Source of the DNA: an uncultured Mycoplasmatota bacterium
GTDB lineage: Bacteria > Bacillota_I > Bacilli_A > RF39 > UBA660
Reading direction: 5' to 3'
Length of the DNA: 53,846 nt
NCBI GenBank assembly: GCA_900554615.1
Contig: USIB01000001.1
Coordinates: 1-53,846 of the forward strand
Shown here: positions 17,286 through 24,450 of the stretch, piece after piece
Position numbering within the stretch: position 1 is the stretch's first letter
Layout of the letters: every line of letters starts with the position of its first letter
Made by a program: the position numbers and the translations under genes
The notes under the pieces: generated by a model
The model's input: only the letters and a program-made list of their open reading frames with translations
What the model was told of the DNA's origin: nothing
Database searches by the model: none

Positions 17286-17888
17286 TTAAAGTTCGTTTAT
17301 TGGCTCAAAAGTATCGTACATTTGAGCTATGTATTTATTTCTTTTATAAATGAACATTGCTAGTATAGGACACTCCCATTCCATAGTTTCTTGATTAAAG
17401 ATAGTATTTAGACCATCTCCGCAAGTAGTATAGAAGATAGGCAAGATAGGAAGTTTTCTAGTAGCAAACATAAACCTGGCTGGTCTTCTGAGCCACATAG
17501 GTAGTTCTTTCCATTCTTGGGTTATTAACATAACTATTCGACCTCTTTTCCTACTTTGCTGCAGCCAAGAGTAAAAAGGCTTGTCTGGTGGGCTATTTTT
17601 TGTATATTTTTTAGACACTTCGTCAATTATATAAATAACATTCTCTTCAATATCTTGTAATATTTCTTCTAACTTAGTAAAGTACTGTATCTCTCTTCCG
17701 GGTATCTCCAAACTTTTAATATTAGTTTTAATTTTATAACTACATTTATTTATTCTTTCTAAATAATAAACTCCGAAATAAGTTTTACCACTACCTTGAA
17801 AGCCAGTAATAAAATAAACACCCCATTTGTCTTCTATATTAGGAACACCTCTTTTAATTAAAGATGGCATATCAATTTTTACTTTCAT
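17286..17888 (-). CDS. Zot-like phage morphogenesis ATPase (pI)
   Basis: This is the assembly ATPase of filamentous phages (pI, zonular occludens toxin family), needed to extrude the particle through the membrane. In the 200-residue protein Walker A is GFQGSGKT (residues 29-36) and Walker B VIYIIDE (84-90), followed by PFYSWLQQSRKRGRIVMLITQ and the RRPARFMF stretch typical of the family. GAGGAGG before ATG 17888 supports this start. The membrane helix usual after the ATPase domain in Ff-type pI is not visible, so a neighbouring small membrane protein may provide anchoring. Confidence 0.9.
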   Translation of the reverse strand: MKVKIDMPSLIKRGVPNIEDKWGVYFITGFQGSGKTYFGVYYLERINKCSYKIKTNIKSLEIPGREIQYFTKLEEILQDIEENVIYIIDEVSKKYTKNSPPDKPFYSWLQQSRKRGRIVMLITQEWKELPMWLRRPARFMFATRKLPILPIFYTTCGDGLNTIFNQETMEWECPILAMFIYKRNKYIAQMYDTFEPINEL

Positions 17889-18019
17889 TTTATAACCTCC
17901 TCTCTGGGCCCTTTGCCCGAAGTAGCCGAACCAGGCTACTTCCCCCGCTATTAGTATAGGGGAAACCCCTATAACCCCCTTAGTAAGAATGGCTACGCCC
18001 CACCCCTTTGACATAGTTG
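17889..18019 (-). other. GC-rich phage intergenic hairpins, possible packaging signal or minus-strand origin
   Basis: This 131-base stretch is far more GC-rich than its surroundings and holds two strong inverted repeats: GAAGTAGCC/GGCTACTTC (17919-17942, six-base loop) and TATAGGGG/CCCCTATA (17955-17973, three-base loop). Filamentous phages keep their packaging signal and single-strand origin in such hairpins. A frame stays open through it into the Zot-like gene but has no convincing start. Which role it has cannot be told from sequence. Confidence 0.5.
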
Positions 18020-18328
18020 TTACCATACCTTTATCTTTTGAATTAGAGACCATATTTTAGTAATGGCAAAGGCATTAACTGAAATAGTATAATAACCAAT
18101 AAGTAAAGTTAAATATAAAAGTACTACATATCTAGTAACACCAGGTAGCATACTAAAAAAGTAAGCAAGACCATTACCCATATAAGTATCTACTGCAGTA
18201 GTAAAACTACCTATCATTTGTGAAAAATCTGGAAAAATATTTGAGACTAATAAATTAAGTGGAGTTAAAACCAAATCTATTATTGAATTAAGTAATTTAA
18301 ATAGACCACTAAAGATAGCATTTATCAT
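18020..18328 (-). CDS. phage membrane protein, pVI-like position
   Basis: This 102-residue protein has two or three hydrophobic segments (LLNSIIDLVLTPLNLLV near the start; YVVLLYLTLLIGYYTISV near the end). Its place between the adhesin and the Zot-like ATPase is that of the minor coat protein pVI in filamentous phages. AAGGAG precedes the ATG, and its start overlaps the adhesin stop codon (ATGA). Confidence 0.65.
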   Translation of the reverse strand: MINAIFSGLFKLLNSIIDLVLTPLNLLVSNIFPDFSQMIGSFTTAVDTYMGNGLAYFFSMLPGVTRYVVLLYLTLLIGYYTISVNAFAITKIWSLIQKIKVW

Positions 18329-19437
18329 TCTTTTTTATCTCCTTTCTCTGAATCAGGTTTATATAACTGGCTAAAGAAATCTTTCATCATAATAACATCT
18401 GTCCATATCTTAACTGCCAGCATACCAACATTATAAATTAAGAATATACAGAAGAAAGAATCTATTAAACCCCAAAGCCAACTACCTAATCTATTTTCAA
18501 GATTTATGCAAGGTAAGATTAGTTCTGTTCCAAACATAATTCCAAGACTGAATGGAGAACAAGTACCAGATAAGCCAGTATTAATATTACCTAATATTTT
18601 AAGTGGTAATGTTAATAAAGAACTAATAGGACTTTTTGAAGCGTCTGCAGATTTATCTTCTATATTAGTTTTAGAACTATCTATAGTATCATCAGTTATT
18701 GATTTATCTATATCGTTCAATTTTTCGTTAGTTTTGTTCTGGTTATCAATTATTCCTTGATTTTGATTAATGATTGTTTCATTCTGATTAATTATAGTAT
18801 TATCTGCATTCTTTTCTATTGATAACGAAGTTAATGAAAAGGCTGAAGTCTGATTATGTTGGAAATAAGCAAATCCTGAACCATTATTATTCCAACTACC
18901 TAATGCAAATGAAGAAGCGTCACTAATAGCAGTAAATGAATAATTGATTGTAGCAGTATAAGTACAATATTTAACACTAGAGTAAGTGAAGCAGTCATTT
19001 TTACTATAACTAGCACTACCATAAGAATAAGCACTATTACTAACTCTAACTAAATTAGAATTAGTAAAATAGTTTAATCTACTAGAAGAAAACTCACTAT
19101 CACTAATAGAAGTAAAATTAAAAACTAAAGTGGCAGTATAACTAACTCCTTTACTAATGGAATAATTAATTTTAGTATCGAAACCACTCATATACTGAAA
19201 CTTATCGTATGTTGGTGAATAATCATCAGTACCATAAAGAGTAAGACTATAACCCTCGTTAGGATTGTGATAAGCAGTCCAGCCACTTTCTGAAGATACA
19301 TCAGATTTATCAGTTATAGAGTAAGTAAAATACCTCATTTGAAATTGATAATCTGTTATAGTAGAAGCATGTACTTTTAAACCACCACTCAATATAAGAG
19401 CTATAAGTGTTAATATAAAATATTTTAATTTTTTCAT
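18325..19437 (-). CDS. phage adhesin (pIII-like)
   Basis: The 370-residue protein has an N-terminal signal peptide (MKKLKYFILTLIALILSGG then VHA), a Ser/Thr/Tyr-rich beta domain, an Asn-rich coiled segment with repeats of IINQN (about residues 210-240), and a C-terminal hydrophobic anchor (FFCIFLIYNVGMLAVKIW). This is the build of the receptor-binding minor coat protein pIII. It is the longest phage gene. ATG 19437 is preferred over the GTG at 19449, which lies within the ribosome binding region. Its sequence would be specific to the host receptor and is not recognised further. Confidence 0.8.
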   Translation of the reverse strand: MKKLKYFILTLIALILSGGLKVHASTITDYQFQMRYFTYSITDKSDVSSESGWTAYHNPNEGYSLTLYGTDDYSPTYDKFQYMSGFDTKINYSISKGVSYTATLVFNFTSISDSEFSSSRLNYFTNSNLVRVSNSAYSYGSASYSKNDCFTYSSVKYCTYTATINYSFTAISDASSFALGSWNNNGSGFAYFQHNQTSAFSLTSLSIEKNADNTIINQNETIINQNQGIIDNQNKTNEKLNDIDKSITDDTIDSSKTNIEDKSADASKSPISSLLTLPLKILGNINTGLSGTCSPFSLGIMFGTELILPCINLENRLGSWLWGLIDSFFCIFLIYNVGMLAVKIWTDVIMMKDFFSQLYKPDSEKGDKKE

Positions 19438-19772
19438 ATTCTCAACCACTTTCCTAAAACTCTTGATACTATTTTAAAAGGAAAATAAAAGCAAATAATT
19501 AAAAGTATAAAAAATATAATCAAGATACTGTCAAAATCATTTCTATAATATACCGAATCTGTCAACACATCTGCTGACAAACAAACTGGTAAATAAGTAG
19601 TATAATTACCAAAAGTCTGAGTACCATCTTTATAAATATAACTACTATCTATAAAATAATCTCTATAATCTATTTCAATATTCTTTTGAGGTACTTCTTT
19701 ATATGCTCTTATAGTATCGGAAGATTGAACTATAAAACATTTATAATTTTCTAAATCTGGAACATATATCAT
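19434..19772 (-). CDS. phage membrane protein with long outer domain
   Basis: This 112-residue protein has a Tyr-rich soluble N-terminal part and one C-terminal hydrophobic helix (FDSILIIFFILLIICFYFPF) followed by a basic tail. There is no signal peptide. It overlaps the next two genes at both ends and so is translationally coupled. It is not recognised; a minor coat or assembly role is inferred from position. Confidence 0.65.
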   Translation of the reverse strand: MIYVPDLENYKCFIVQSSDTIRAYKEVPQKNIEIDYRDYFIDSSYIYKDGTQTFGNYTTYLPVCLSADVLTDSVYYRNDFDSILIIFFILLIICFYFPFKIVSRVLGKWLRI

Positions 19773-19885
19773 TATTTACCACCCCATAATAAATCTCTAC
19801 AAAGGTTTAACACTAGTACTAAACAAATTAATGTAGGTAACCAATTTATAAACTCTTTCATAAAAGTTAATACAACATCAAACAT
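19772..19885 (-). CDS. 37-residue phage membrane protein
   Basis: MFDVVLTFMKEFINW is followed by one hydrophobic helix and a short tail ending LLWGGK. GGGAAGTG precedes the ATG. Its stop codon shares one base with the start of the next gene. Size and place suggest a minor coat protein such as pVII or pIX; that is inference. Confidence 0.65.
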   Translation of the reverse strand: MFDVVLTFMKEFINWLPTLICLVLVLNLCRDLLWGGK

Positions 19886-20018
19886 TTTTATCACTTCCCC
19901 ATATTTCATTATCAATATTTAATCTATTGTAGATTAATTCAATTGAAGTATCTATTTTATTTATTAAAATCATTAATAAAGCAAATATACCACCTAATAA
20001 AAGACAAGCAATTGTCAT
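19878..20018 (-). CDS. 46-residue phage membrane protein
   Basis: The protein opens with a hydrophobic helix (MTIACLLLGGIFALLMILI) followed by a charged tail. GGGG lies upstream and the stop is TGA, overlapping the next gene by eight bases. Probably a minor coat protein; not recognised by motif. Confidence 0.65.
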   Translation of the reverse strand: MTIACLLLGGIFALLMILINKIDTSIELIYNRLNIDNEIWGSDKNV

Positions 20019-20040
20019 TCTTTCATCCCCTTTCTTTTAA

Positions 20041-20077
20041 TTAATAAAAAAGAAAGCAAGTACTAAATACCTGCTTT
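20041..20077 (-). terminator. terminator at the end of the coat protein gene
   Basis: On the minus strand AAAGCAGGTA pairs with TACTTGCTTT and is followed by CTTTTTTATT. It overlaps the coat stop codon. A leaky terminator after the coat gene is usual in filamentous phages, giving high coat expression. Confidence 0.75.
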
Positions 20078-20251
20078 TCCTTTTTGTGCTTTGCCTACTA
20101 TTCTTCTTACAATTCTATAAGTAAAGGCGAATATTAATACTCCTCCAACAACGGGAATTAAAGAAGATAGATTAGTAAACATAGCGTCAGTAGTTAATAC
20201 TGATTTTAAAGCAGTAACTAAACTCTCCATAGCAGTAGGTGCAGTTTCCAC
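20063..20251 (-). CDS. major coat protein (pVIII-like)
   Basis: This 62-residue protein has the pVIII build: a short acidic amphipathic N-terminal part, a hydrophobic core (IPVVGGVLIFAFTY) and a basic tail (RRIVGKAQKGKAG) that would line the DNA. There is no cleavable signal peptide, as in phage Pf3. The start is GTG 20251, with GGAGG well spaced; ATG 20230 is an unlikely alternative. The gene is followed by a hairpin terminator. Confidence 0.85.
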   Translation of the reverse strand: METAPTAMESLVTALKSVLTTDAMFTNLSSLIPVVGGVLIFAFTYRIVRRIVGKAQKGKAGI

Positions 20252-20301
20252 ACCTCTCCCCTCCTTTCTCCTTAATTTCTATCAAAATTGATTTTTACCA
20301 A

Positions 20302-20490
20302 TTAAAAAGGCATTTTTTTATTATCTTTTTTATCTAGACTTATTTTTAATAACTCTAATTCAGCAGGCTCTAAAAAAACTTTTTTATCACAATTATCAGT
20401 TAATTTAATAACTATGCATTCATAAGTTCCACCATCTTTTTTAGTTAGTGTTTCTAATGTAGCCTTTAATTCTCTTTTATTATTTTCCAT
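20302..20490 (-). CDS. small phage protein, possible ssDNA-binding protein
   Basis: This soluble 62-residue protein (KKDGGTYECIVIKLTD..., LEPAELELLKISL) stands just before the coat gene, where filamentous phages often encode the ssDNA-binding protein pV. The beta-rich middle would fit, but no motif proves it. AAGGAG precedes the ATG; it overlaps the previous gene by 11 bases. Confidence 0.6.
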   Translation of the reverse strand: MENNKRELKATLETLTKKDGGTYECIVIKLTDNCDKKVFLEPAELELLKISLDKKDNKKMPF

Positions 20491-20773
20491 TTCTTACACT
20501 CCTTTCTAAAGAACATTTAATTCTATCTACTAATCTAATTAATTTAGATAGTGCTCTTTTTTTTATTGTGGAATTATATTTATACCATTCAACATAAGCA
20601 AGCCAAGACTGACAGTTGACTAGTTTACCACCACCATCAATATAAAACATACACACGATTTCGTGGTCGTATTGATTAACATAACCTACTTTGTAATGTT
20701 CTGACAAGTAGGCAATTCTTACATATTTAGCATAATAACTTTTTTTATGTGGGTTATAATATATTGCAATCAT
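20480..20773 (-). CDS. unknown phage protein
   Basis: This 97-residue protein is basic and Tyr-rich (YYNPHKKSYYAKYVRIAYL) with no membrane segment. It is not recognised. No clear ribosome binding site precedes ATG 20773, so the start is uncertain. It overlaps the following gene. Confidence 0.5.
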   Translation of the reverse strand: MIAIYYNPHKKSYYAKYVRIAYLSEHYKVGYVNQYDHEIVCMFYIDGGGKLVNCQSWLAYVEWYKYNSTIKKRALSKLIRLVDRIKCSLERSVRNGK

Positions 20774-20857
20774 ATAGGAGTATATAAGGCTGTTAAGTTA
20801 TGATTGACTTCATTTACCTACTATCTCAAACCTTCGTTTCGTAGCACCTTATTTTTT

Positions 20858-20944
20858 CTATATGTGTATAACCAAATAAGTTATTATTGCTATTTCTATG
20901 TAAAAAATTATTGCACCTTTATTCTCTTTTATAAAAGTAATCAT
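20858..20944 (-). CDS. 28-residue phage membrane peptide
   Basis: MITFIKENKGAIIF is followed by a hydrophobic helix up to VIHI. Its ATG overlaps the previous stop codon, and GGAGG lies within the end of that gene. Small and unrecognised. The stretch from 20774 to 20857 holds nothing else I can support. Confidence 0.45.
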   Translation of the reverse strand: MITFIKENKGAIIFYIEIAIITYLVIHI

Positions 20945-21198
20945 TATAGTACCCTCCAAGCATATTCGTAAGAGTGATGGAAAGTTTCAATCATTTGTAA
21001 TCTTCTAAATACTTTACAAGTAAAATCTTCAGAACATTCAACAATATTGTTATCTCTAGCAGTTATAAATATAACATTCTTGTCAATGTCCTCCACTATA
21101 GCTTTACCTAAACTTGGTAGATAAGTTACTTTGAAGTTTGGACTATCAAAATGGTCCATAACAAATACTTTTAATAATAATAATTTTTCGTTTTTCAT
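20944..21198 (-). CDS. unknown phage protein, first of the operon
   Basis: This 84-residue soluble protein is not recognised (FKVTYLPSLGKAIVEDID, then CSEDFTCKVFRRLQM). It is the first gene after the phage promoter and its operator, with AGGAG before the ATG. An early regulatory role would fit but is inference. Confidence 0.6.
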   Translation of the reverse strand: MKNEKLLLLKVFVMDHFDSPNFKVTYLPSLGKAIVEDIDKNVIFITARDNNIVECSEDFTCKVFRRLQMIETFHHSYEYAWRVL

Positions 21199-21216
21199 TT
21201 ACTATACTCCTTTCTT

Positions 21217-21298
21217 TGAGACATCTTTGTCTCATCTGATTAAAGTATAGCATAATGGGGCAAACTTGTCAATGTAAAAATGAGACAAAGTTGCTACA
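21217..21298. promoter_or_regulatory. phage divergent promoter with two repressor operators
   Basis: The minus-strand promoter is strong: TTGACA (21272-21267) and TATACT (21249-21244) at 17 bases. Between it and the first gene lies a perfect inverted repeat TGAGACA-tctt-TGTCTCA (21217-21234). A second, imperfect copy TGAGACA-aagt-TGCTACA (21281-21298) lies before the repressor gene. Both have seven-base arms with four-base spacers, so the HTH repressor probably binds both, blocking the phage operon and regulating itself. Confidence 0.75.
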
Positions 21299-21319
21299 AT
21301 TTATTTAGAGGTGTAAAGT

Positions 21320-21520
21320 ATGTTAAAAGAATATAGAAAAAGAGCAAAAATATCTCAAGAAAAACTAGAAGAAATAACAAACATAGATAGAAAAACAATA
21401 TTCAGAATTGAAAATGACTTAAATATGCCACTACTTGATAATTTTGCCAAAATAGTTATTGCATTAAAAATGAGTGATAAAGAAATAGCAGAAGAAGTAA
21501 AAAAAACTATAAAAAAATAA
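21320..21520 (+). CDS. phage HTH repressor
   Basis: This 66-residue protein is a single XRE-type helix-turn-helix domain (YRKRAKISQEKLEEITNIDRKTIFRIEND). It is the only phage gene on the plus strand and is divergent from the main operon, with paired operators between. It probably keeps the prophage silent. AGAGGTG precedes the ATG; an intrinsic terminator follows the stop codon. Confidence 0.85.
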   Translation: MLKEYRKRAKISQEKLEEITNIDRKTIFRIENDLNMPLLDNFAKIVIALKMSDKEIAEEVKKTIKK

Positions 21521-21547
21521 AAATGCCATTATTTGGCATTTTTTTGC
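21521..21547 (+). terminator. terminator of the phage repressor gene
   Basis: AAATGCC pairs with GGCATTT and is followed by a T run, directly after the repressor stop codon and just before the right attachment site. Confidence 0.8.
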
Positions 21548-21570
21548 GTTTTAAGAGACTTTTATATAAG

Positions 21571-21600
21571 TCCGCATACTTAATATTATGTTAAGTTCTA
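21571..21600 (+). other. right prophage attachment site (half dif)
   Basis: Twenty-one bases (21580-21600) repeat the right part of the left dif site, including the XerD-side arm TTATGTTAAGT. The XerC-side arm is replaced by unrelated bases (GTCCGCATACT), as in phage att sites that depend on host Xer. Confidence 0.8.
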
Positions 21601-21695
21601 TAAAAAGAGGAAGATAGAAGTAGTTAATTTAATTTTATTTAGAGTTATGTATATTATTCTCTATTTAGTAAATAATATTAGTGGAGGTAATTAAA

Positions 21696-21863
21696 ATGAG
21701 TAAGAAAAATAAAAATGATAAGACTAAGTCTAAAACTAATAATTTTGATTGCAATTGTAATTGCAACGAATTAGATAGTAATGCTTCTTGTGATTGTCAT
21801 AAAGATGATTGTCATTCTTGTAAGAAGAATAATACAAGTAATTTTGAAAATAAAGGAGAATAG
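21696..21863 (+). CDS. small cysteine-rich protein
   Basis: This 55-residue protein has a lysine/asparagine-rich head and eight cysteines in the middle (CNCNC, CDCHKDDCHSC), with two histidines between. The pattern suggests metal binding, like a small metallothionein, but no family is recognised. GGAGGT lies before ATG 21696; a longer GTG start at 21681 would use the ribosome binding site itself. It is the first chromosomal gene to the right of the prophage. Confidence 0.6.
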   Translation: MSKKNKNDKTKSKTNNFDCNCNCNELDSNASCDCHKDDCHSCKKNNTSNFENKGE

Positions 21864-21881
21864 GGTTAACCTACTCTTCTC

Positions 21882-21948
21882 TTTGTTATTTTTTAGACCT
21901 GAGGCTAAAAAATACTGGATAAGACCTAGGCTTATCCAGAATAACAAA
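21882..21948 (+). repeat. tandem GAC/GGC hairpin element 3
   Basis: Two hairpins: TTTTTTA-GAC-ctga-GGC-TAAAAAA (21889-21912) and CTGGATAA-GAC-cta-GGC-TTATCCAG (21915-21939). An outer stem TTTGTTATT/AATAACAAA (21882-21890 and 21940-21948) closes both, giving a three-way-junction fold not seen at the other sites. It lies between convergent genes, 3' of the Cys-rich gene. Confidence 0.75.
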
Positions 21949-23313
21949 TTACTTACTTAACTTATCTAATAGTGTATTATATTCCTTAGTTATTTCTTCT
22001 AATCTTTCTTTAGTTTTAGCCTCATATCTCGTAGTTATATTAGGAGTAGTATTAGACTTTCTAACTAGAGCAAAACCATCATCATATAATACTTTAACAC
22101 CATCAATAGTTATATAATTATAGTTTTTATCTTTACAGTACTCCTCTACTCTACTTACTATACTATCTTTAAGAGAATCTTCTACTGGAATCTTATTTTC
22201 GTCAGTAGAATAATAGATAGGAATATTATCAAGCAGTTCATTACATTTTTTATTAGTTCTAGAAAGTAGTTCTACTAATCTTAAACCAGCATATATACCA
22301 TCATCATTACCAATAAATTTGTCTCTAAAGTATAGATGGCCTGACATTTCTCCACCAAATGGATAATCACTCTCGAATGATATTTTCTTAGTATAAGAGT
22401 TTCCTGTTCTTGTTTCGATTGGTTTTATTCCAAGTCTAGTAAGTTCATCTTTTAAAGCTTTAGAACACTTTACATCAAAGAAACCTTCTTTTTTTGTTAC
22501 TTTATTATAAATATCTCTCCATATAATTATCATAAACTTATCTATTGGTATATAGTGCCCATTATTATCTATTACCCCTACTCTATCACCATCTCCATCA
22601 AAGGCTATACCACAGTCAGCTTTTACTTCAAGTACCTTTTCTTTTAGTTGTTTTAGATTCTCTTCTACCGCAGGATCAGGATGGTGATTAGGGAAAGTTC
22701 CATCTGACTCATCAAATAGAGGAATATATTCTATATATTCATTACTTTTAAAGATATCATGGGCTACTATACTAGTAGTACCATTTCCACAGTCATATAC
22801 TACTTTTAATTTATTATTTCCCATATCTATATGATTATGTATCATCTCTACATAATCTTTTTTAATATCTTTATATTCTATAGTTCCATTTCCTACGCTA
22901 TAGTTACCATCTTGTATTATATAGTATAAATTACTTACATCTTCTCCATATATGTTATGAATACCATTATAACTCATTTTAAAGCCATTATATTCCTTTG
23001 GATTATGAGAGGCTGTTATCATTATCCCAGCATGAATATTTAATTTATCCCAACCATAATAGTACATTGGTGTTGTTACTAGTCCTAGTCTTACTACATT
23101 TACACCACCTTCAGTTAATCCCTTTATTAAGTTTTCTTCAATTATAGGGCTTGATAGTCTATTATCATATCCTACTAGCATTTTATTTTTTCCTAGACTT
23201 AATAATTTAGTAGCAAATGCTCTTCCTATATGATATGATATTTCTTCAGTAATATCTTCATTCCATATACCTCTTATGTCATATTCTCTAAACATTAATT
23301 TATTTAATTTCAC
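21949..23313 (-). CDS. phosphomannomutase/phosphoglucomutase
   Basis: This 454-residue enzyme of the alpha-D-phosphohexomutase family interconverts hexose 6- and 1-phosphates for sugar-nucleotide and envelope synthesis. Markers: the start FREYDIRG, the catalytic phosphoserine loop TASHNPKEYNG, the metal loop DGDGDRVG and the sugar-binding GEMSGH. It starts with GTG 23313 behind AAAGGAG; that site lies in the last codons of the xer gene, one base from its stop, so both are one operon. Whether the main substrate is mannose or glucose phosphate is open. Confidence 0.92.
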   Translation of the reverse strand: MKLNKLMFREYDIRGIWNEDITEEISYHIGRAFATKLLSLGKNKMLVGYDNRLSSPIIEENLIKGLTEGGVNVVRLGLVTTPMYYYGWDKLNIHAGIMITASHNPKEYNGFKMSYNGIHNIYGEDVSNLYYIIQDGNYSVGNGTIEYKDIKKDYVEMIHNHIDMGNNKLKVVYDCGNGTTSIVAHDIFKSNEYIEYIPLFDESDGTFPNHHPDPAVEENLKQLKEKVLEVKADCGIAFDGDGDRVGVIDNNGHYIPIDKFMIIIWRDIYNKVTKKEGFFDVKCSKALKDELTRLGIKPIETRTGNSYTKKISFESDYPFGGEMSGHLYFRDKFIGNDDGIYAGLRLVELLSRTNKKCNELLDNIPIYYSTDENKIPVEDSLKDSIVSRVEEYCKDKNYNYITIDGVKVLYDDGFALVRKSNTTPNITTRYEAKTKERLEEITKEYNTLLDKLSK

Positions 23314-23314
23314 T

Positions 23315-24238
23315 TTAATCTCTCCTTTTATATAATTCATAATTTTCTTTTAATATGTCTGTTGTTACATTTGTATATATTTGAGTAGTAGTAATACTAG
23401 AGTGACCTAACATTTCTTGGATTGTACGAAGGTCTGCTCCATTATTTAATAGATGAGTAGCAAAAGAATGCCTTAACATATGTGGAGTTATATTCTTATT
23501 AATATTTTTTTGTTTTGCTATATCTTTTATAATAAGAAAGAAACCTTGTCTACTTATCTTTTTACCATGATTATTTAAGAATATATTCTCAGTATAATAA
23601 CCTTTCTTCATACTATCTCGATATTCATAGATATATTTCTTTAAGTATTCTACTGCTAGTTCTCCTACTGGGACAATTCTTTCTTTATTTCCTTTACCAA
23701 AACATTTAACATAACCATTATCTAAATCTATGTCTTTTAATTTTAATTCTACTAGTTCACTTACTCTTAATCCTGAAGAATACATAAGTTCTAGCATAGC
23801 TTTATTTCGATAATCAAAAGCATTATTTAATTCTATATCTAATAAATTATCTACTTCTTCTATTGAGAGAATATTAGGTAATTTTCTTCTTACTCTAGGC
23901 TTATCTATTTTAATACTTATATCTTCAATATGATACTTTTCACTTAGATATTTATGAAATAACTTTATAGATACTATCTTTCTAACAATACTAGTCTTTT
24001 CATAATTATCTTTATCTAAGTATGTAAGATAATCAATTATATCTTCTTCTTTAATATTTAAAGCACTATTTATATGTTTCTTTCCTTCTATATATTCTAA
24101 GTATTTATATATATCTTCTATATAAGATTCTACTGTTGTATCTATCTTCTTTAATTTAATAGCGGTTAATTCTATCTTATATTCACTTAATATATCTTTA
24201 TTTTTTTTACTTAGTTTTAAATTATCTATCTTTATCAT
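23315..24238 (-). CDS. xerD: Xer-type tyrosine recombinase
   Basis: This 307-residue tyrosine recombinase would act at dif to resolve chromosome dimers and could integrate the neighbouring phage. It has the core-binding SAM-like domain, then the catalytic residues: Arg in YSSGLRVSELVEL, Lys in GKGNKERIVPVG, HxxR in HMLRHSFATHLL, His in LGHSSITTTQIY and the terminal tyrosine in IYTNVT. Length matches XerC/XerD (about 300). ATG 24238 is preferred over 24253. Whether it works alone or with a second Xer cannot be told. After subtracting the prophage, it lies only about 1.7 kb from dif. Confidence 0.9.
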   Translation of the reverse strand: MIKIDNLKLSKKNKDILSEYKIELTAIKLKKIDTTVESYIEDIYKYLEYIEGKKHINSALNIKEEDIIDYLTYLDKDNYEKTSIVRKIVSIKLFHKYLSEKYHIEDISIKIDKPRVRRKLPNILSIEEVDNLLDIELNNAFDYRNKAMLELMYSSGLRVSELVELKLKDIDLDNGYVKCFGKGNKERIVPVGELAVEYLKKYIYEYRDSMKKGYYTENIFLNNHGKKISRQGFFLIIKDIAKQKNINKNITPHMLRHSFATHLLNNGADLRTIQEMLGHSSITTTQIYTNVTTDILKENYELYKRRD

Positions 24239-24317
24239 ATTACCTACTCTCATATAAATTATATCATTTATTATTATTTTAGTAAACTTAATGACATTTA
24301 TTTTACATTTATTTATT

Positions 24318-24384
24318 CACTATAAGCCTTACTATGTAAGTCTTATTAGTGTTAACTAAAGCCTTATATTAAGTCTTTAGTTAA
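24318..24384 (-). repeat. tandem GAC/GGC hairpin element 4
   Basis: Minus strand: hairpin one has arms TTAACTAAAG and CTTTAGTTAA (24384-24352); hairpin two has arms CACTAATA and TATAGTG around AGAC-TTAC-ata-GTAA-GGCT (24351-24318). It shares the AT-rich 5' tract (GATATATT just before hairpin one) with elements 1 and 6. It lies 66 bases after the DUF2726 gene and upstream of xer. Confidence 0.7.
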
Positions 24385-24450
24385 TATATCTACATATCTA
24401 TTATATATAAGCAATAACTATATACAAAAAAATAGATTATTATGCATAAT

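Larger units (their letters stand above)
16587..21600. mobile_element. integrated filamentous phage (inovirus) at dif
   Basis: A 21-base direct repeat (16587-16607 and 21580-21600) bounds about 5.0 kb whose content and order are those of a filamentous phage: divergent repressor, small early genes, coat protein, minor coat proteins, adhesin, Zot-like ATPase and rolling-circle Rep, nearly all on the minus strand with overlapping genes. The left repeat is part of a full dif site and the right repeat keeps only the XerD-side arm, so integration probably used host Xer recombinases, as in CTX-phi-like phages. No integrase gene is present, as expected for that route. All genes look intact. Confidence 0.9.

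Noticed and set aside
17286..18053. Longer Zot-like frame from 18053
   Set aside because: The extra 55 codons cross the GC-rich hairpin region and lack a ribosome binding site, whereas GAGGAGG precedes ATG 17888.
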